Shown here: in pieces, positions 17,915 through 25,127 of the stretch
How positions within the stretch are numbered: position 1 is the stretch's first letter
Layout of the letters: each line of letters opens with the position of its first letter
Source of the DNA: an uncultured Clostridium sp.
Lineage (GTDB): Bacteria; Bacillota; Clostridia; Lachnospirales; Lachnospiraceae
Direction of reading: 5' to 3'
Assembly: GCA_900555045.1 (NCBI GenBank)
Contig: USJW01000023.1
Location: forward strand, 1 to 48,757
DNA: 48,757 bases
Made by a program: the position numbers and the translations under genes
The notes under the pieces: model-generated
The model's database searches: none
What the model saw: only the letters and a program-made list of their open reading frames with translations
Told to the model about the DNA's origin: nothing

Positions 17915-18456
17915 GGACGCTCAGAAAAGTATCGGGGCGAAGGGGAACCACCCTGGCTGAGATGCTGGTGGCGGTTCTGATTCTGATGTTTCTGACCCTG
18001 GTAACCGCGGGCGGAACCGGGCTGGCGGTGAAAACCTACCGGACCGAGCGGTCAAGTTCCGACTCGAGAATCCTGGCAAACAGCCTGTTTCTCGCGATGA
18101 CCGAGGAGCTGCGGTATGCCACCGGGATCACGGTGAGCGAGGACGGCATGGCGGTCACCTACGACAGCCGGACCTACGGCGCGGACACGGTGATGGAGAT
18201 TGAGCAGGGCGAGGGAAAAACGGGCGGAATTATCCGGCTCACCTACGACCGGGGGGAAGGGAAGGCCGAGGGAAAGACGGCCTACCTCTACCAGGAGACC
18301 GTGTACTTAGAGTACCGGATCTGCGCCCGGGAGGGGCAGCCGGTGTTTGAGACGATGGACGGCTCCGTCACCATCAATTTCGATATTTGTGACAGCTATG
18401 GCAATGTGAAGACCTCCCTGGAGGATGTCCGGATCAGGCTTTTAAACGGCGGATGA
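17911..18456 (+). CDS. PilW/GspJ-like minor pilin
   Basis: This 181-aa prepilin begins with a basic leader ending RRG, then TTLAEMLVAVLILMFLTLVT (Thr +1, Glu +5). The following roughly 140 residues have a beta-rich character with a NFDICDSYGNVKTS-type end, compatible with GspJ/PilW minor pilins. The ATG at 17911 is chosen because it overlaps the upstream stop (ATGA) and sits behind GGGGGAGG. An upstream in-frame start at 17842 would lengthen the leader without a ribosome site. It is the last gene of the pilus operon. Confidence 0.78.
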   Translation: MRTLRKVSGRRGTTLAEMLVAVLILMFLTLVTAGGTGLAVKTYRTERSSSDSRILANSLFLAMTEELRYATGITVSEDGMAVTYDSRTYGADTVMEIEQGEGKTGGIIRLTYDRGEGKAEGKTAYLYQETVYLEYRICAREGQPVFETMDGSVTINFDICDSYGNVKTSLEDVRIRLLNGG

Positions 18457-18539
18457 GCGGAGGCAGGGCGGGAACAAAGGCAGGGCGGGGCCCGAGAACG
18501 TGCGGAGGCGTATCGGGGAGCTGTGAAATTACAAACTGC

Positions 18540-18568
18540 TTGTATTTCCTTCCAAAATGCGATATTAT
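18540..18568 (+). promoter_or_regulatory. Putative promoter upstream of the hybrid kinase
   Basis: TTGTAT (18540-18545) and TATTAT (18563-18568) are spaced by 17 bases. Transcription would begin inside the left arm of the long inverted repeat that follows, so the kinase mRNA would start with, or close to, that hairpin. Confidence 0.45.
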
Positions 18569-18625
18569 AAAACTGCGAATGCGTATCGGGTGCGGCTTGA
18601 TCGTCCGATGCGCATTCGCAGTTTT
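18569..18625 (+). terminator. Long inverted repeat: pilus operon terminator or operator of kinase gene
   Basis: AAAACTGCGAATGCG (18569-18583) pairs perfectly with CGCATTCGCAGTTTT (18611-18625). The stem extends inward by one T-G wobble and ATCGG/CCGAT to about 21 base pairs around a 15-base loop. The arm ends in TTTT, so it can terminate transcription of the pilus operon. Its overlap with the putative kinase promoter also allows a regulatory role. Confidence 0.65.
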
Positions 18626-18671
18626 ACTATGCAAAGCGAATTCGGTTTTGAGATACAGAGGAGATAGTTTT

Positions 18672-21482
18672 ATGAGTGTGCGGCAACATTTGGCAGTCCG
18701 GATTGCAGCAGGTATGCTGGCGATCATCTGCCTTTTATTTATAGCAAGTCCCGGGGAGGCGAGGGCGGCCGAGCCGGATTTAAGCGGGCGGACGGTCCGC
18801 GTCGCATTTCCGGAGTCCCCGGGTATCAGCGAGATCGACCGGTATGGCAGGCGCACCGGCCTGCTGGTGGATTACCTCAATGAGATCGCAAAGTATACGG
18901 GTTGGGAGTACGACTACATCGATGTGCCGCCCCATGAGCTGATCGACGACTTTTTCGAGGGCCGTTTTGACCTGATGGGCGGGACGTACTATGCGCCCGA
19001 GTTTGAGCAGTATTTTGCATACCCTGATTACAACATGGGAAGCAGCACCGCGACGCTTCTGTGCCGCAGCGACGACACGCGCATAAGGAGCTACGATCTG
19101 ACCAGCATCGACGGCATGACCATCGGCGTGTACGAGAACGCCACGGAGAAGATCCGGCGGCTGAAGGAGTTTTTGGCGATCAACGGTCTGGAATGCGATT
19201 TGAGGTACTATAACGCCGAGGAGCTGCATGAGGGCGACAATCTCTATGTCTACCTGTCGGAGGGGAAGGTGGACCTGCTGCTGGGGAACAACGCGGAGGA
19301 GAGCAATGAGTTCAAGGTGTTCACCACCTTCGCCGCACAGCCCTATTACATTGTGACCACGAAGGGGAACGACGAGATCCTCGCTGGCCTGAATATGGCG
19401 CTGGAAAAAATCATGGAGTCTGAGCCGGATTTTGCGCTGCTGCACACCAACAGCTATTTTACCAGCATGGACCCGCTCGCCCCTCAGCTGAATCCAGAGG
19501 AACTGGAATACATAAGGCAGAAGCAGACCGTGAAGATCGCGGTCGCGAAGGGGAGCTATCCCTTCTGCTCTTTGGAGGATGGCTCATGGACCGGCCTGCT
19601 CCCTGATTTGTTTGAGAAGCTGAGCGCCTACAACGGCCTGTCCTACTCGTTTGTGGCGGCGGAAACCTATGAGGACGCCATGGACATGGTCCGGGACGGG
19701 ACAGCGGATATTTTGGGGTACTATCTGGACTCCGATGGGGAGGGCCTCGCGCAGGGCTTGGCCACCACCAGGCCCTATGTCCGCATGAACAGCATTATCG
19801 TGAAGAACAAGAAGAAAAATTATCCGGATACCGACTTGAAGGGGGGCACACTCTGCGGCAGGGCGATGCCCGCGGAGCTGGGAGCGGACTCTGTGAAGCA
19901 GTACGATAATGTGACGAGCGCCATCCGGGCGGTGGACCGGGGGGAGATCGATTTCTTTTACGGCCTGGCGGCGCCCATCTATCAGGAGATTCAGTACCGC
20001 CGCTACGCCAATGTGGCGTCGGTCGCGCTGGTGAACGTCAACACGGAGGTGAAGCTGGCCGCAGCGCGGGGCGCTGACTCCCGTCTGCTGACAATTTTTA
20101 ACAAATCCATCAAGAATCTGTCCGGTGAGGACGTGGATAATATGCTCAACCGCAGCCTGGTTTCCAAGGGGCACCGGCAGGTATCCCTCATGGAGATGGT
20201 CTACGACAATCCCATGGAGTCGGTGCTGGTGCTGGCCGTCTTTCTGTGCATGGTCTTTGCGGTGGTGACGGTTGCGCTGCGGGCACGCGTGCGAAACGCG
20301 GTCATGCAGGCGGAGCTTGAAAAGTCGGAGGCGAAAAACCGGGCGAAGAGCGAATTCCTCTCCAAGATGAGCCACGAGATCCGGACTCCGATGAACGCGA
20401 TTGTGGGACTGTCGGAGCTGATCTCCATGGACCGGGAGGTGCCGGAGGACGTGCAGGACAAGCTGAACAAGATCCGCGCCTCCTCCCGCTATCTCCTGTC
20501 CCTGATCAATGATATCCTGGATATGTCCAAGATTGAGAACGGAAAGCTGGAAATCGGGGCGGAGCCGTTTGCGCTGGACGAGGTCTTGGAGGAGCTGCAG
20601 GTGATCGTCGGCGTGCAGGCGGAACAAAAGGGATTACGCCTCGTCTGCGAGAGCCATATCACGCACACCGACCTGGTGGGCGATCCCATCCGCCTGAGGC
20701 AGGTGCTGATGAATCTGCTCTCAAACGCCATAAAATTCACTCCAAAGGGCGGTACCATCCAGATCCGGGTTCGGGAGACCGACGAGGACAAGCGGGGAGC
20801 GGGTTACCTCTTCTCGGTCCGCGACACGGGGGTGGGGATATCGGCTGAGGAACAGAGGCGCATCTTTAAGCCCTTTGAGCAGGGCGGCGAGGTCAGCATG
20901 AGAAGCCAGGGCACCGGGCTGGGGCTTTCCATCAGCAGCACCATCGTCCGGGCCATGGGCGGCGAGCTGGGCGTGGAGAGCAAAACCGGGGAGGGAACCA
21001 CCTTTTATTTCCAGGTGCGGTTCCCGCTGGCCGGGAAGGAGGAGGTCCCGCGGCAGGCGGACACGGAAAAGACAGAGGAAGCGCAGGACGGGCAGATGCT
21101 TTGCGGAGTCCGGGTTTTGGTGGTGGAGGACAATGAGCTGAACGCAGAGATTGCCGGGGAGCTGCTCGGCTTGCAGGGGGCGAAGACAGAGTGGGCTTTG
21201 GACGGCCAGGCGGCGGTGGAGTATTTCGAGGCCAGCGAGCCCGGGTGGTACCAGCTGATTCTGATGGATATCCGGATGCCCCGGATGGACGGCCTCGAGG
21301 CCACCAGGCGCATCCGGGCCATGGACCGGCCGGACGCGGCGTCCATCCCCATCATAGCGATGACGGCAAACTCCTTTAGGGAGGATCAGCTGGCGGCCGA
21401 GGAAGCGGGTATGAGCGGCTTTATACCGAAGCCGGTGGACGTGGCACAGCTGTTTGAGGTGCTGAGAAAGCAGCTGCAGTGA
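18672..21482 (+). CDS. BvgS-like hybrid sensor histidine kinase with two solute-binding domains
   Basis: This is a membrane sensor kinase of 936 aa. A signal peptide or first membrane helix (about residues 8-33) ends in an ARA-AEP cleavage-like site. Two tandem family-3 solute-binding (SBP_bac_3) domains follow (about 39-270 and 285-510), so the ligand is probably a small molecule such as an amino acid. A membrane helix lies at about 515-537. The kinase has an H-box SHEIRTP with His568, N and G boxes in the HATPase domain (about 670-785), and a C-terminal receiver with phospho-acceptor Asp866 in LILMDIRMP. No HPt domain or cognate output regulator is visible nearby. The ATG at 18672 has GAGGAGA upstream; longer in-frame starts would run through the inverted repeat. 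A link with the adjacent pilus genes is possible but unproven. Confidence 0.93.
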   Translation: MSVRQHLAVRIAAGMLAIICLLFIASPGEARAAEPDLSGRTVRVAFPESPGISEIDRYGRRTGLLVDYLNEIAKYTGWEYDYIDVPPHELIDDFFEGRFDLMGGTYYAPEFEQYFAYPDYNMGSSTATLLCRSDDTRIRSYDLTSIDGMTIGVYENATEKIRRLKEFLAINGLECDLRYYNAEELHEGDNLYVYLSEGKVDLLLGNNAEESNEFKVFTTFAAQPYYIVTTKGNDEILAGLNMALEKIMESEPDFALLHTNSYFTSMDPLAPQLNPEELEYIRQKQTVKIAVAKGSYPFCSLEDGSWTGLLPDLFEKLSAYNGLSYSFVAAETYEDAMDMVRDGTADILGYYLDSDGEGLAQGLATTRPYVRMNSIIVKNKKKNYPDTDLKGGTLCGRAMPAELGADSVKQYDNVTSAIRAVDRGEIDFFYGLAAPIYQEIQYRRYANVASVALVNVNTEVKLAAARGADSRLLTIFNKSIKNLSGEDVDNMLNRSLVSKGHRQVSLMEMVYDNPMESVLVLAVFLCMVFAVVTVALRARVRNAVMQAELEKSEAKNRAKSEFLSKMSHEIRTPMNAIVGLSELISMDREVPEDVQDKLNKIRASSRYLLSLINDILDMSKIENGKLEIGAEPFALDEVLEELQVIVGVQAEQKGLRLVCESHITHTDLVGDPIRLRQVLMNLLSNAIKFTPKGGTIQIRVRETDEDKRGAGYLFSVRDTGVGISAEEQRRIFKPFEQGGEVSMRSQGTGLGLSISSTIVRAMGGELGVESKTGEGTTFYFQVRFPLAGKEEVPRQADTEKTEEAQDGQMLCGVRVLVVEDNELNAEIAGELLGLQGAKTEWALDGQAAVEYFEASEPGWYQLILMDIRMPRMDGLEATRRIRAMDRPDAASIPIIAMTANSFREDQLAAEEAGMSGFIPKPVDVAQLFEVLRKQLQ

Positions 21483-21483
21483 C

Positions 21484-21522
21484 AAAAATGGCGGGAAGGG
21501 CTTAAAGCTTCCCGCCATTTTT
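21484..21522. terminator. Bidirectional terminator between kinase gene and rarA
   Basis: AAAAATGGCGGGAAG (21484-21498) is the exact complement of CTTCCCGCCATTTTT (21508-21522). A-rich and T-rich flanks serve both strands. It starts two bases after the kinase stop codon and overlaps the rarA stop codon. Confidence 0.9.
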
Positions 21523-22830
21523 AAACTTAAGAACCTCAGCGAGCCGCTCCCCCGTGGCCGCCTCGGCGCCGTTTTCGGTGGGAACATAGTAGCGGCGGCC
21601 CTTTAAGGACTCCGGAAGGCAGTCCATCCGCGCGATTTTTTCCTCCGTGTCGTGGGCGTAGACATAGCCCTCGCCGTAGTGGAGCTGCTTCATCAGCCCG
21701 GTGGGCGCGTTGCGGATCACCAGGGGCACCGGCTCGGACAGCATGTTTAGGGCGTCCTCCTTGGCGTGCTCGTAGGCCATGTAGACGGCGTTTGAGCGGG
21801 GGGCAAGGGACAGATAGATCACGGTCTGGGCCAGATTCAGATTGCACTCGGGCATCCCTAAAAAGTGGCAGGCCTGGTAGGCGGAGACCGCCAGGGTCAG
21901 GGCGTTGCTGTCCGCGATGCCGATGTCCTCGCTGGCGAAGCGGATCAGCCGCCTGGCGATGTAGAGCGGGTCCTCGCCGGCCTCCAGCATCCGGGCGAGC
22001 CAGTAGACGGCGGCGTCCGGGTCGCTGTTGCGCATGGACTTGTGCAGAGCGGAGATCAGGTTATAGTGCTCCTCGCCGTTCTTGTCGTATAGGAGCGACT
22101 TGCGGCTCATGCACTGCTCTAAAACCTCCGGGGTGACGCTCGTCTTGTCCGCGCTTATCTCGCCGTTGGAGACGGCCATCTCCAGAATATTCAGCGCGGT
22201 CCTGGCATCCCCGTTTGCGAAGCGGGCGATGGCCGCGACCATCTCGTCGGATATGTCGATGTTTAAGTAGCCGAAGCCCTTTGGATTCTTTAATGCGTTT
22301 TTCAGGAGCTCCGTCAAGTCCTCCTCGCCCAGGGCCTGCAGCACGAACACGCGGCAGCGGGAGAGCAGAGCGGCGTTGATCTCAAAGGAGGGATTCTCCG
22401 TGGTGGCGCCGATGAGGATGATGCTCCCCTTCTCCACGTAGGGGAGGAAGGCATCCTGCTGCGCCTTGTTGAAGCGGTGGATCTCGTCCACGAAGACCAC
22501 GGTCCGAAGGCCCATCCGGCGGCTCTGCTCCGCTCTTGCCATAACCTCCTTGATCTCCTTGATTCCGCTGGTGACCGCGCTGAAGTTGATGAACTCCGCG
22601 TGGGTGCGCTTGGCGATGATGCTGGCCAGGGTGGTCTTGCCCACGCCGGGCGGGCCCCAGAAGATCATGGAAGGGATGTTATCCTGGTCAATGATCTGGC
22701 GCAGGAGCTTTCCCTCCCCCAACAGGTGTTTCTGGCCCACAAAGCCCTCCAGCGAATCCGGGCGCAGGCGGCTGGCCAGAGGGGCCGCGCTTTTGCGGTC
22801 GTCAAAGAGCGAGAGCTGTTCCATTTCCAT
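21502..22830 (-). CDS. rarA: RarA (MgsA-like) replication-associated recombination ATPase
   Basis: This AAA+ ATPase of the RarA/MgsA/WRNIP1 family acts at stalled replication forks. An N-terminal EQLSLFD-type stretch resembles a sliding-clamp (DnaN) binding motif. Walker A GPPGVGKT (Lys65 with this start), Walker B FVDEIHRF and sensor region ATTENPSFE are present. The family-specific C-terminal helical domain contains RNSDPDAAVYWLARMLEAGEDP. The length of about 442 aa matches the family. The start is uncertain: ATGs at 22842, 22830 and 22824 are in frame. The AAAGGA site suits 22830 best (12 bases), being too close to 22842. The gene is transcribed against the kinase gene and divergently from plsX. 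Confidence 0.93.
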   Translation of the reverse strand: MEMEQLSLFDDRKSAAPLASRLRPDSLEGFVGQKHLLGEGKLLRQIIDQDNIPSMIFWGPPGVGKTTLASIIAKRTHAEFINFSAVTSGIKEIKEVMARAEQSRRMGLRTVVFVDEIHRFNKAQQDAFLPYVEKGSIILIGATTENPSFEINAALLSRCRVFVLQALGEEDLTELLKNALKNPKGFGYLNIDISDEMVAAIARFANGDARTALNILEMAVSNGEISADKTSVTPEVLEQCMSRKSLLYDKNGEEHYNLISALHKSMRNSDPDAAVYWLARMLEAGEDPLYIARRLIRFASEDIGIADSNALTLAVSAYQACHFLGMPECNLNLAQTVIYLSLAPRSNAVYMAYEHAKEDALNMLSEPVPLVIRNAPTGLMKQLHYGEGYVYAHDTEEKIARMDCLPESLKGRRYYVPTENGAEAATGERLAEVLKFKNGGKL

Positions 22831-22874
22831 ACCGGTCTTCATTCCTTTCCATATAATTATAGAAGTCTCCCTAT

Positions 22875-22903
22875 AGTTTACCATGGGCCATAAGCTGATT
22901 CAA
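22875..22903 (-). promoter_or_regulatory. Putative rarA promoter
   Basis: Read on the minus strand, TTGAAT (22903-22898) and TAAACT (22880-22875) are separated by 17 bases. This gives a leader of about 40 bases before the rarA start. A separate TATAAT nearer the gene has no matching -35. Confidence 0.4.
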
Positions 22904-22995
22904 CCGTTTTGGAGGGATTTTCCGGCCTGGAAGGGGCGTTTTCTGCCCGGTTTTTGCCGCACTTAAAACGGGCTGGAAAGAAATACAAAAACGTA

Positions 22996-23024
22996 TTGAT
23001 TTATAGAATGATATCTAGTATATT
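22996..23024 (+). promoter_or_regulatory. Promoter of the plsX-acpP-rnc-smc operon
   Basis: TTGATT (22996-23001) is spaced 17 bases from TATATT (23019-23024), about 45 bases before the plsX start, in an A/T-rich island. An AT-rich partial palindrome (GATATC) lies within the spacer, but I cannot assign it to FapR or FabT. Confidence 0.6.
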
Positions 23025-23070
23025 ATATTTTGGATGTGGGGGAGAGCCCCAATCCGGAAGGAGAGCCGTT

Positions 23071-24069
23071 ATGATTAAGGTAGCAGTTGATGCGATGGGC
23101 GGCGACAATGCTCCGGGCGAGATCGTCGCGGGTGCCGTGGAAGCGGTGAACGCGAAGCCTGGGATTATGGTGGCACTGGTTGGGCGCGAGGAAGCGATTA
23201 AGGCAGAGCTTTCCAAGTACACGTACAATCAGGAGCAGATCCAGGTGGTGAACGCCACGGAGGTGATCGCCACGGAGGAACCGCCGGTAAACGCCATTCG
23301 CAGAAAAAAGGACTCCTCCATTGTAGTTGGAATGAACATGGTCAAGCAGAAGGATGCGGATGCGTTCGTTTCCGCAGGCAGCTCCGGCGCCATCCTGGTG
23401 GGCGGCCAGGTGATTGTGGGCCGCATAAAGGGCGTGGAGCGTCCCCCTCTTGCACCGCTGATCCCGACAGAGCGCGGTGTGTCCCTGCTGATCGACTGTG
23501 GGGCTAACGTGGATGCGCGCGCATCTCACCTGGTCCAGTTCGCTCAGATGGGGTCCATCTACATGGAGCACGTGATGGGAGTCAAGAATCCCACGGTGGC
23601 CATCGTCAACATCGGCGCCGAGGAGGAGAAGGGCAACGCCCTGGTCAAGGAGACCTTCCCGCTGTTAAAGGAGTGCCCGGGGATCAATTTTATCGGCAGC
23701 ATCGAGGCCAGGGAGATTCCGCACGGAGGCGCGGACGTGGTGGTCAGCGAGGCGTTTGTGGGAAATGTGATCTTAAAGCTGTACGAGGGCCTGGGGGATA
23801 CCCTGCTTCGAAAGGTGAAGGGCGGTATGATGGTCAGCCTGCGCAGCAAGATCGGAGCGTTTCTTGTGAAGCCGGCATTAAAGGAGACGTTAAAGTCCTT
23901 CGACGCCAGCCAGTACGGCGGCGCGCCGCTTTTGGGCTTAAACGGCCTGGTGGTCAAGACCCACGGAAATTCAAAGCGGACCGAGGTTCGCAATTCAATC
24001 ATTCAGTGCGTAACGTTTAAGGAGCAGGGGATCAACGAGAAGATCCGGGAAAGCCTTGGCGTTCAATAA
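23071..24069 (+). CDS. plsX: PlsX, phosphate acyltransferase
   Basis: PlsX converts acyl-ACP and phosphate into acyl-phosphate, the donor for PlsY in phospholipid synthesis. The N-terminus MIKVAVDAMGGDNAP is the family signature. VNAIRRKKDSS, SAGSSGAILVGG and the late GGAPLLGLNG segment are also typical. The protein of 332 aa has the normal length. The ATG at 23071 is chosen because GGAAGGAGAG lies just upstream and the canonical N-terminus begins there; the longer in-frame ORF from 22909 runs through the promoter. It is followed by acpP, its natural partner. The rpmF gene that often precedes plsX is not present. Confidence 0.96.
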   Translation: MIKVAVDAMGGDNAPGEIVAGAVEAVNAKPGIMVALVGREEAIKAELSKYTYNQEQIQVVNATEVIATEEPPVNAIRRKKDSSIVVGMNMVKQKDADAFVSAGSSGAILVGGQVIVGRIKGVERPPLAPLIPTERGVSLLIDCGANVDARASHLVQFAQMGSIYMEHVMGVKNPTVAIVNIGAEEEKGNALVKETFPLLKECPGINFIGSIEAREIPHGGADVVVSEAFVGNVILKLYEGLGDTLLRKVKGGMMVSLRSKIGAFLVKPALKETLKSFDASQYGGAPLLGLNGLVVKTHGNSKRTEVRNSIIQCVTFKEQGINEKIRESLGVQ

Positions 24070-24119
24070 AAGCAATATAAATCTAAGCAAGAATAAAGAA
24101 AGAGGAGTGTATAAGAAAA

Positions 24120-24350
24120 ATGGAGTTCGAGAAATTGCAGGCAATTATTGCGGAGGTATTGAACATTGAGCCGGAGGAAGTGTCCATGCAGTCCACCTTC
24201 GTGGATGACCTGGGTGCTGATTCCCTGGATATCTTCCAGATCATCATGGGAATTGAGGAGGAGTTTGACATCGAGATTCCCAATGAGGCCGCTGAGCAGA
24301 TCGTGACCGTGAGCGACGCCGTTGAGCAGATCAAAAATGCATTAAACTGA
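24120..24350 (+). CDS. acpP: Acyl carrier protein
   Basis: This small acidic protein (76 aa) carries growing acyl chains on 4'-phosphopantetheine. The attachment site is Ser35 in the DSLD motif (LGADSLDIFQ), and the four-helix ACP pattern is complete. AGAGGAG lies 12 bases before the ATG. It sits between plsX and rnc. A small hairpin after the stop probably lowers read-through, so acpP may be expressed above the downstream genes. Confidence 0.96.
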   Translation: MEFEKLQAIIAEVLNIEPEEVSMQSTFVDDLGADSLDIFQIIMGIEEEFDIEIPNEAAEQIVTVSDAVEQIKNALN

Positions 24351-24359
24351 TGGAAAGCG

Positions 24360-24386
24360 AAAGGGGCTGTCAGACACAGCTCCTTT
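24360..24386 (+). terminator. Hairpin between acpP and rnc, probable attenuator
   Basis: AAAGGGGCTGT (24360-24370) pairs with ACAGCTCCTTT (24376-24386), with one G-T wobble and a 5-base loop. No real T-run follows, so partial termination or mRNA processing is more likely than full termination. Confidence 0.5.
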
Positions 24387-24414
24387 ATGCGTTTAGAAAG
24401 AGAGTGTGAGTGAC

Positions 24415-25113
24415 ATGAACCGAAACCTGCAGGAACTGGAGAAAAAGATATGCTACCAGTTTAAGGAACACGGACTGTTTGTCCAGGCGCTGACCCACAG
24501 CTCCTACGCCAATGAACACCGTTGGAACCACAGCCGCTGCAATGAACGGCTGGAATTTCTGGGTGACGCGGTGTTAGAGATTGTGACCAGCGATTTTTTA
24601 TACCACAAATATGAGGACCTGCCAGAGGGCGATCTGACCAAGATCCGCGCCAGCATCGTCTGCGAGCCCACGCTGGCCTACTGCGCCGGTGATCTGAGCC
24701 TGGGCGAGTACCTGCTCCTTGGAAAGGGCGAGGAGGCCACAGGAGGCCGCTCCCGCAATTCCGTGGTCAGCGACGCCATGGAGGCCTTGATCGGCGCAAT
24801 CTATCTGGACGGTGGTTTTGCTAATGCAAAAGAGTTTATTCATCGATTCATTTTGAATGATATCGAGCACAAGCAGCTCTTTTATGATAGCAAGACTATC
24901 TTACAGGAGATGGTGCAGAGCCGCTTCGCCCAGGGGCTCTCCTACGAGATCCTCAGGGAGGAGGGGCCGGACCACAACAAGACCTTCGAGGTGCGCGCGT
25001 GCATCGGCGGCGAGGAGGTGGGCCGCGGAACCGGACGGACCAAGAAGGCGGCGGAGCAGGTGGCCGCGTACAACGGAATTCTGAAGCTGAAGGCGGAAGA
25101 GGAAAAACAGTAA
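24415..25113 (+). CDS. rnc: Ribonuclease III
   Basis: This double-strand-specific endoribonuclease processes rRNA and structured mRNAs. The catalytic RNase III domain (about residues 1-150) contains the signature NERLEFLGDAVLE and the later SDAMEALIGAIYLD with its metal-binding residues. A C-terminal double-stranded RNA-binding domain follows (about 158-228, ending GRTKKAAEQVAAYNGI). The ATG at 24415 is preferred to GTG 24406 because the AAAGAGAG site is then well placed. The length of about 232 aa is standard. It lies 14 bases before smc. Confidence 0.95.
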   Translation: MNRNLQELEKKICYQFKEHGLFVQALTHSSYANEHRWNHSRCNERLEFLGDAVLEIVTSDFLYHKYEDLPEGDLTKIRASIVCEPTLAYCAGDLSLGEYLLLGKGEEATGGRSRNSVVSDAMEALIGAIYLDGGFANAKEFIHRFILNDIEHKQLFYDSKTILQEMVQSRFAQGLSYEILREEGPDHNKTFEVRACIGGEEVGRGTGRTKKAAEQVAAYNGILKLKAEEEKQ

Positions 25114-25127
25114 AGCGACGGTGAATT

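Noticed and set aside
154..18456. Type II secretion system instead of type IV pilus
   Set aside because: PilT, PilM-N-O and PilD are all present, and no secretin or GspL/GspM-like proteins are seen. A retraction ATPase points to a pilus.
18457..18671. N-terminal extension of the hybrid kinase from an upstream in-frame start at 18453
   Set aside because: The extension would translate the terminator-like inverted repeat and promoter and would place an unrelated segment before a clear signal peptide. ATG 18672 has a proper ribosome site.
22990..23070. FapR or FabT operator before plsX
   Set aside because: The region is A/T-rich with a short GATATC palindrome, but it does not match either known operator well enough to call.
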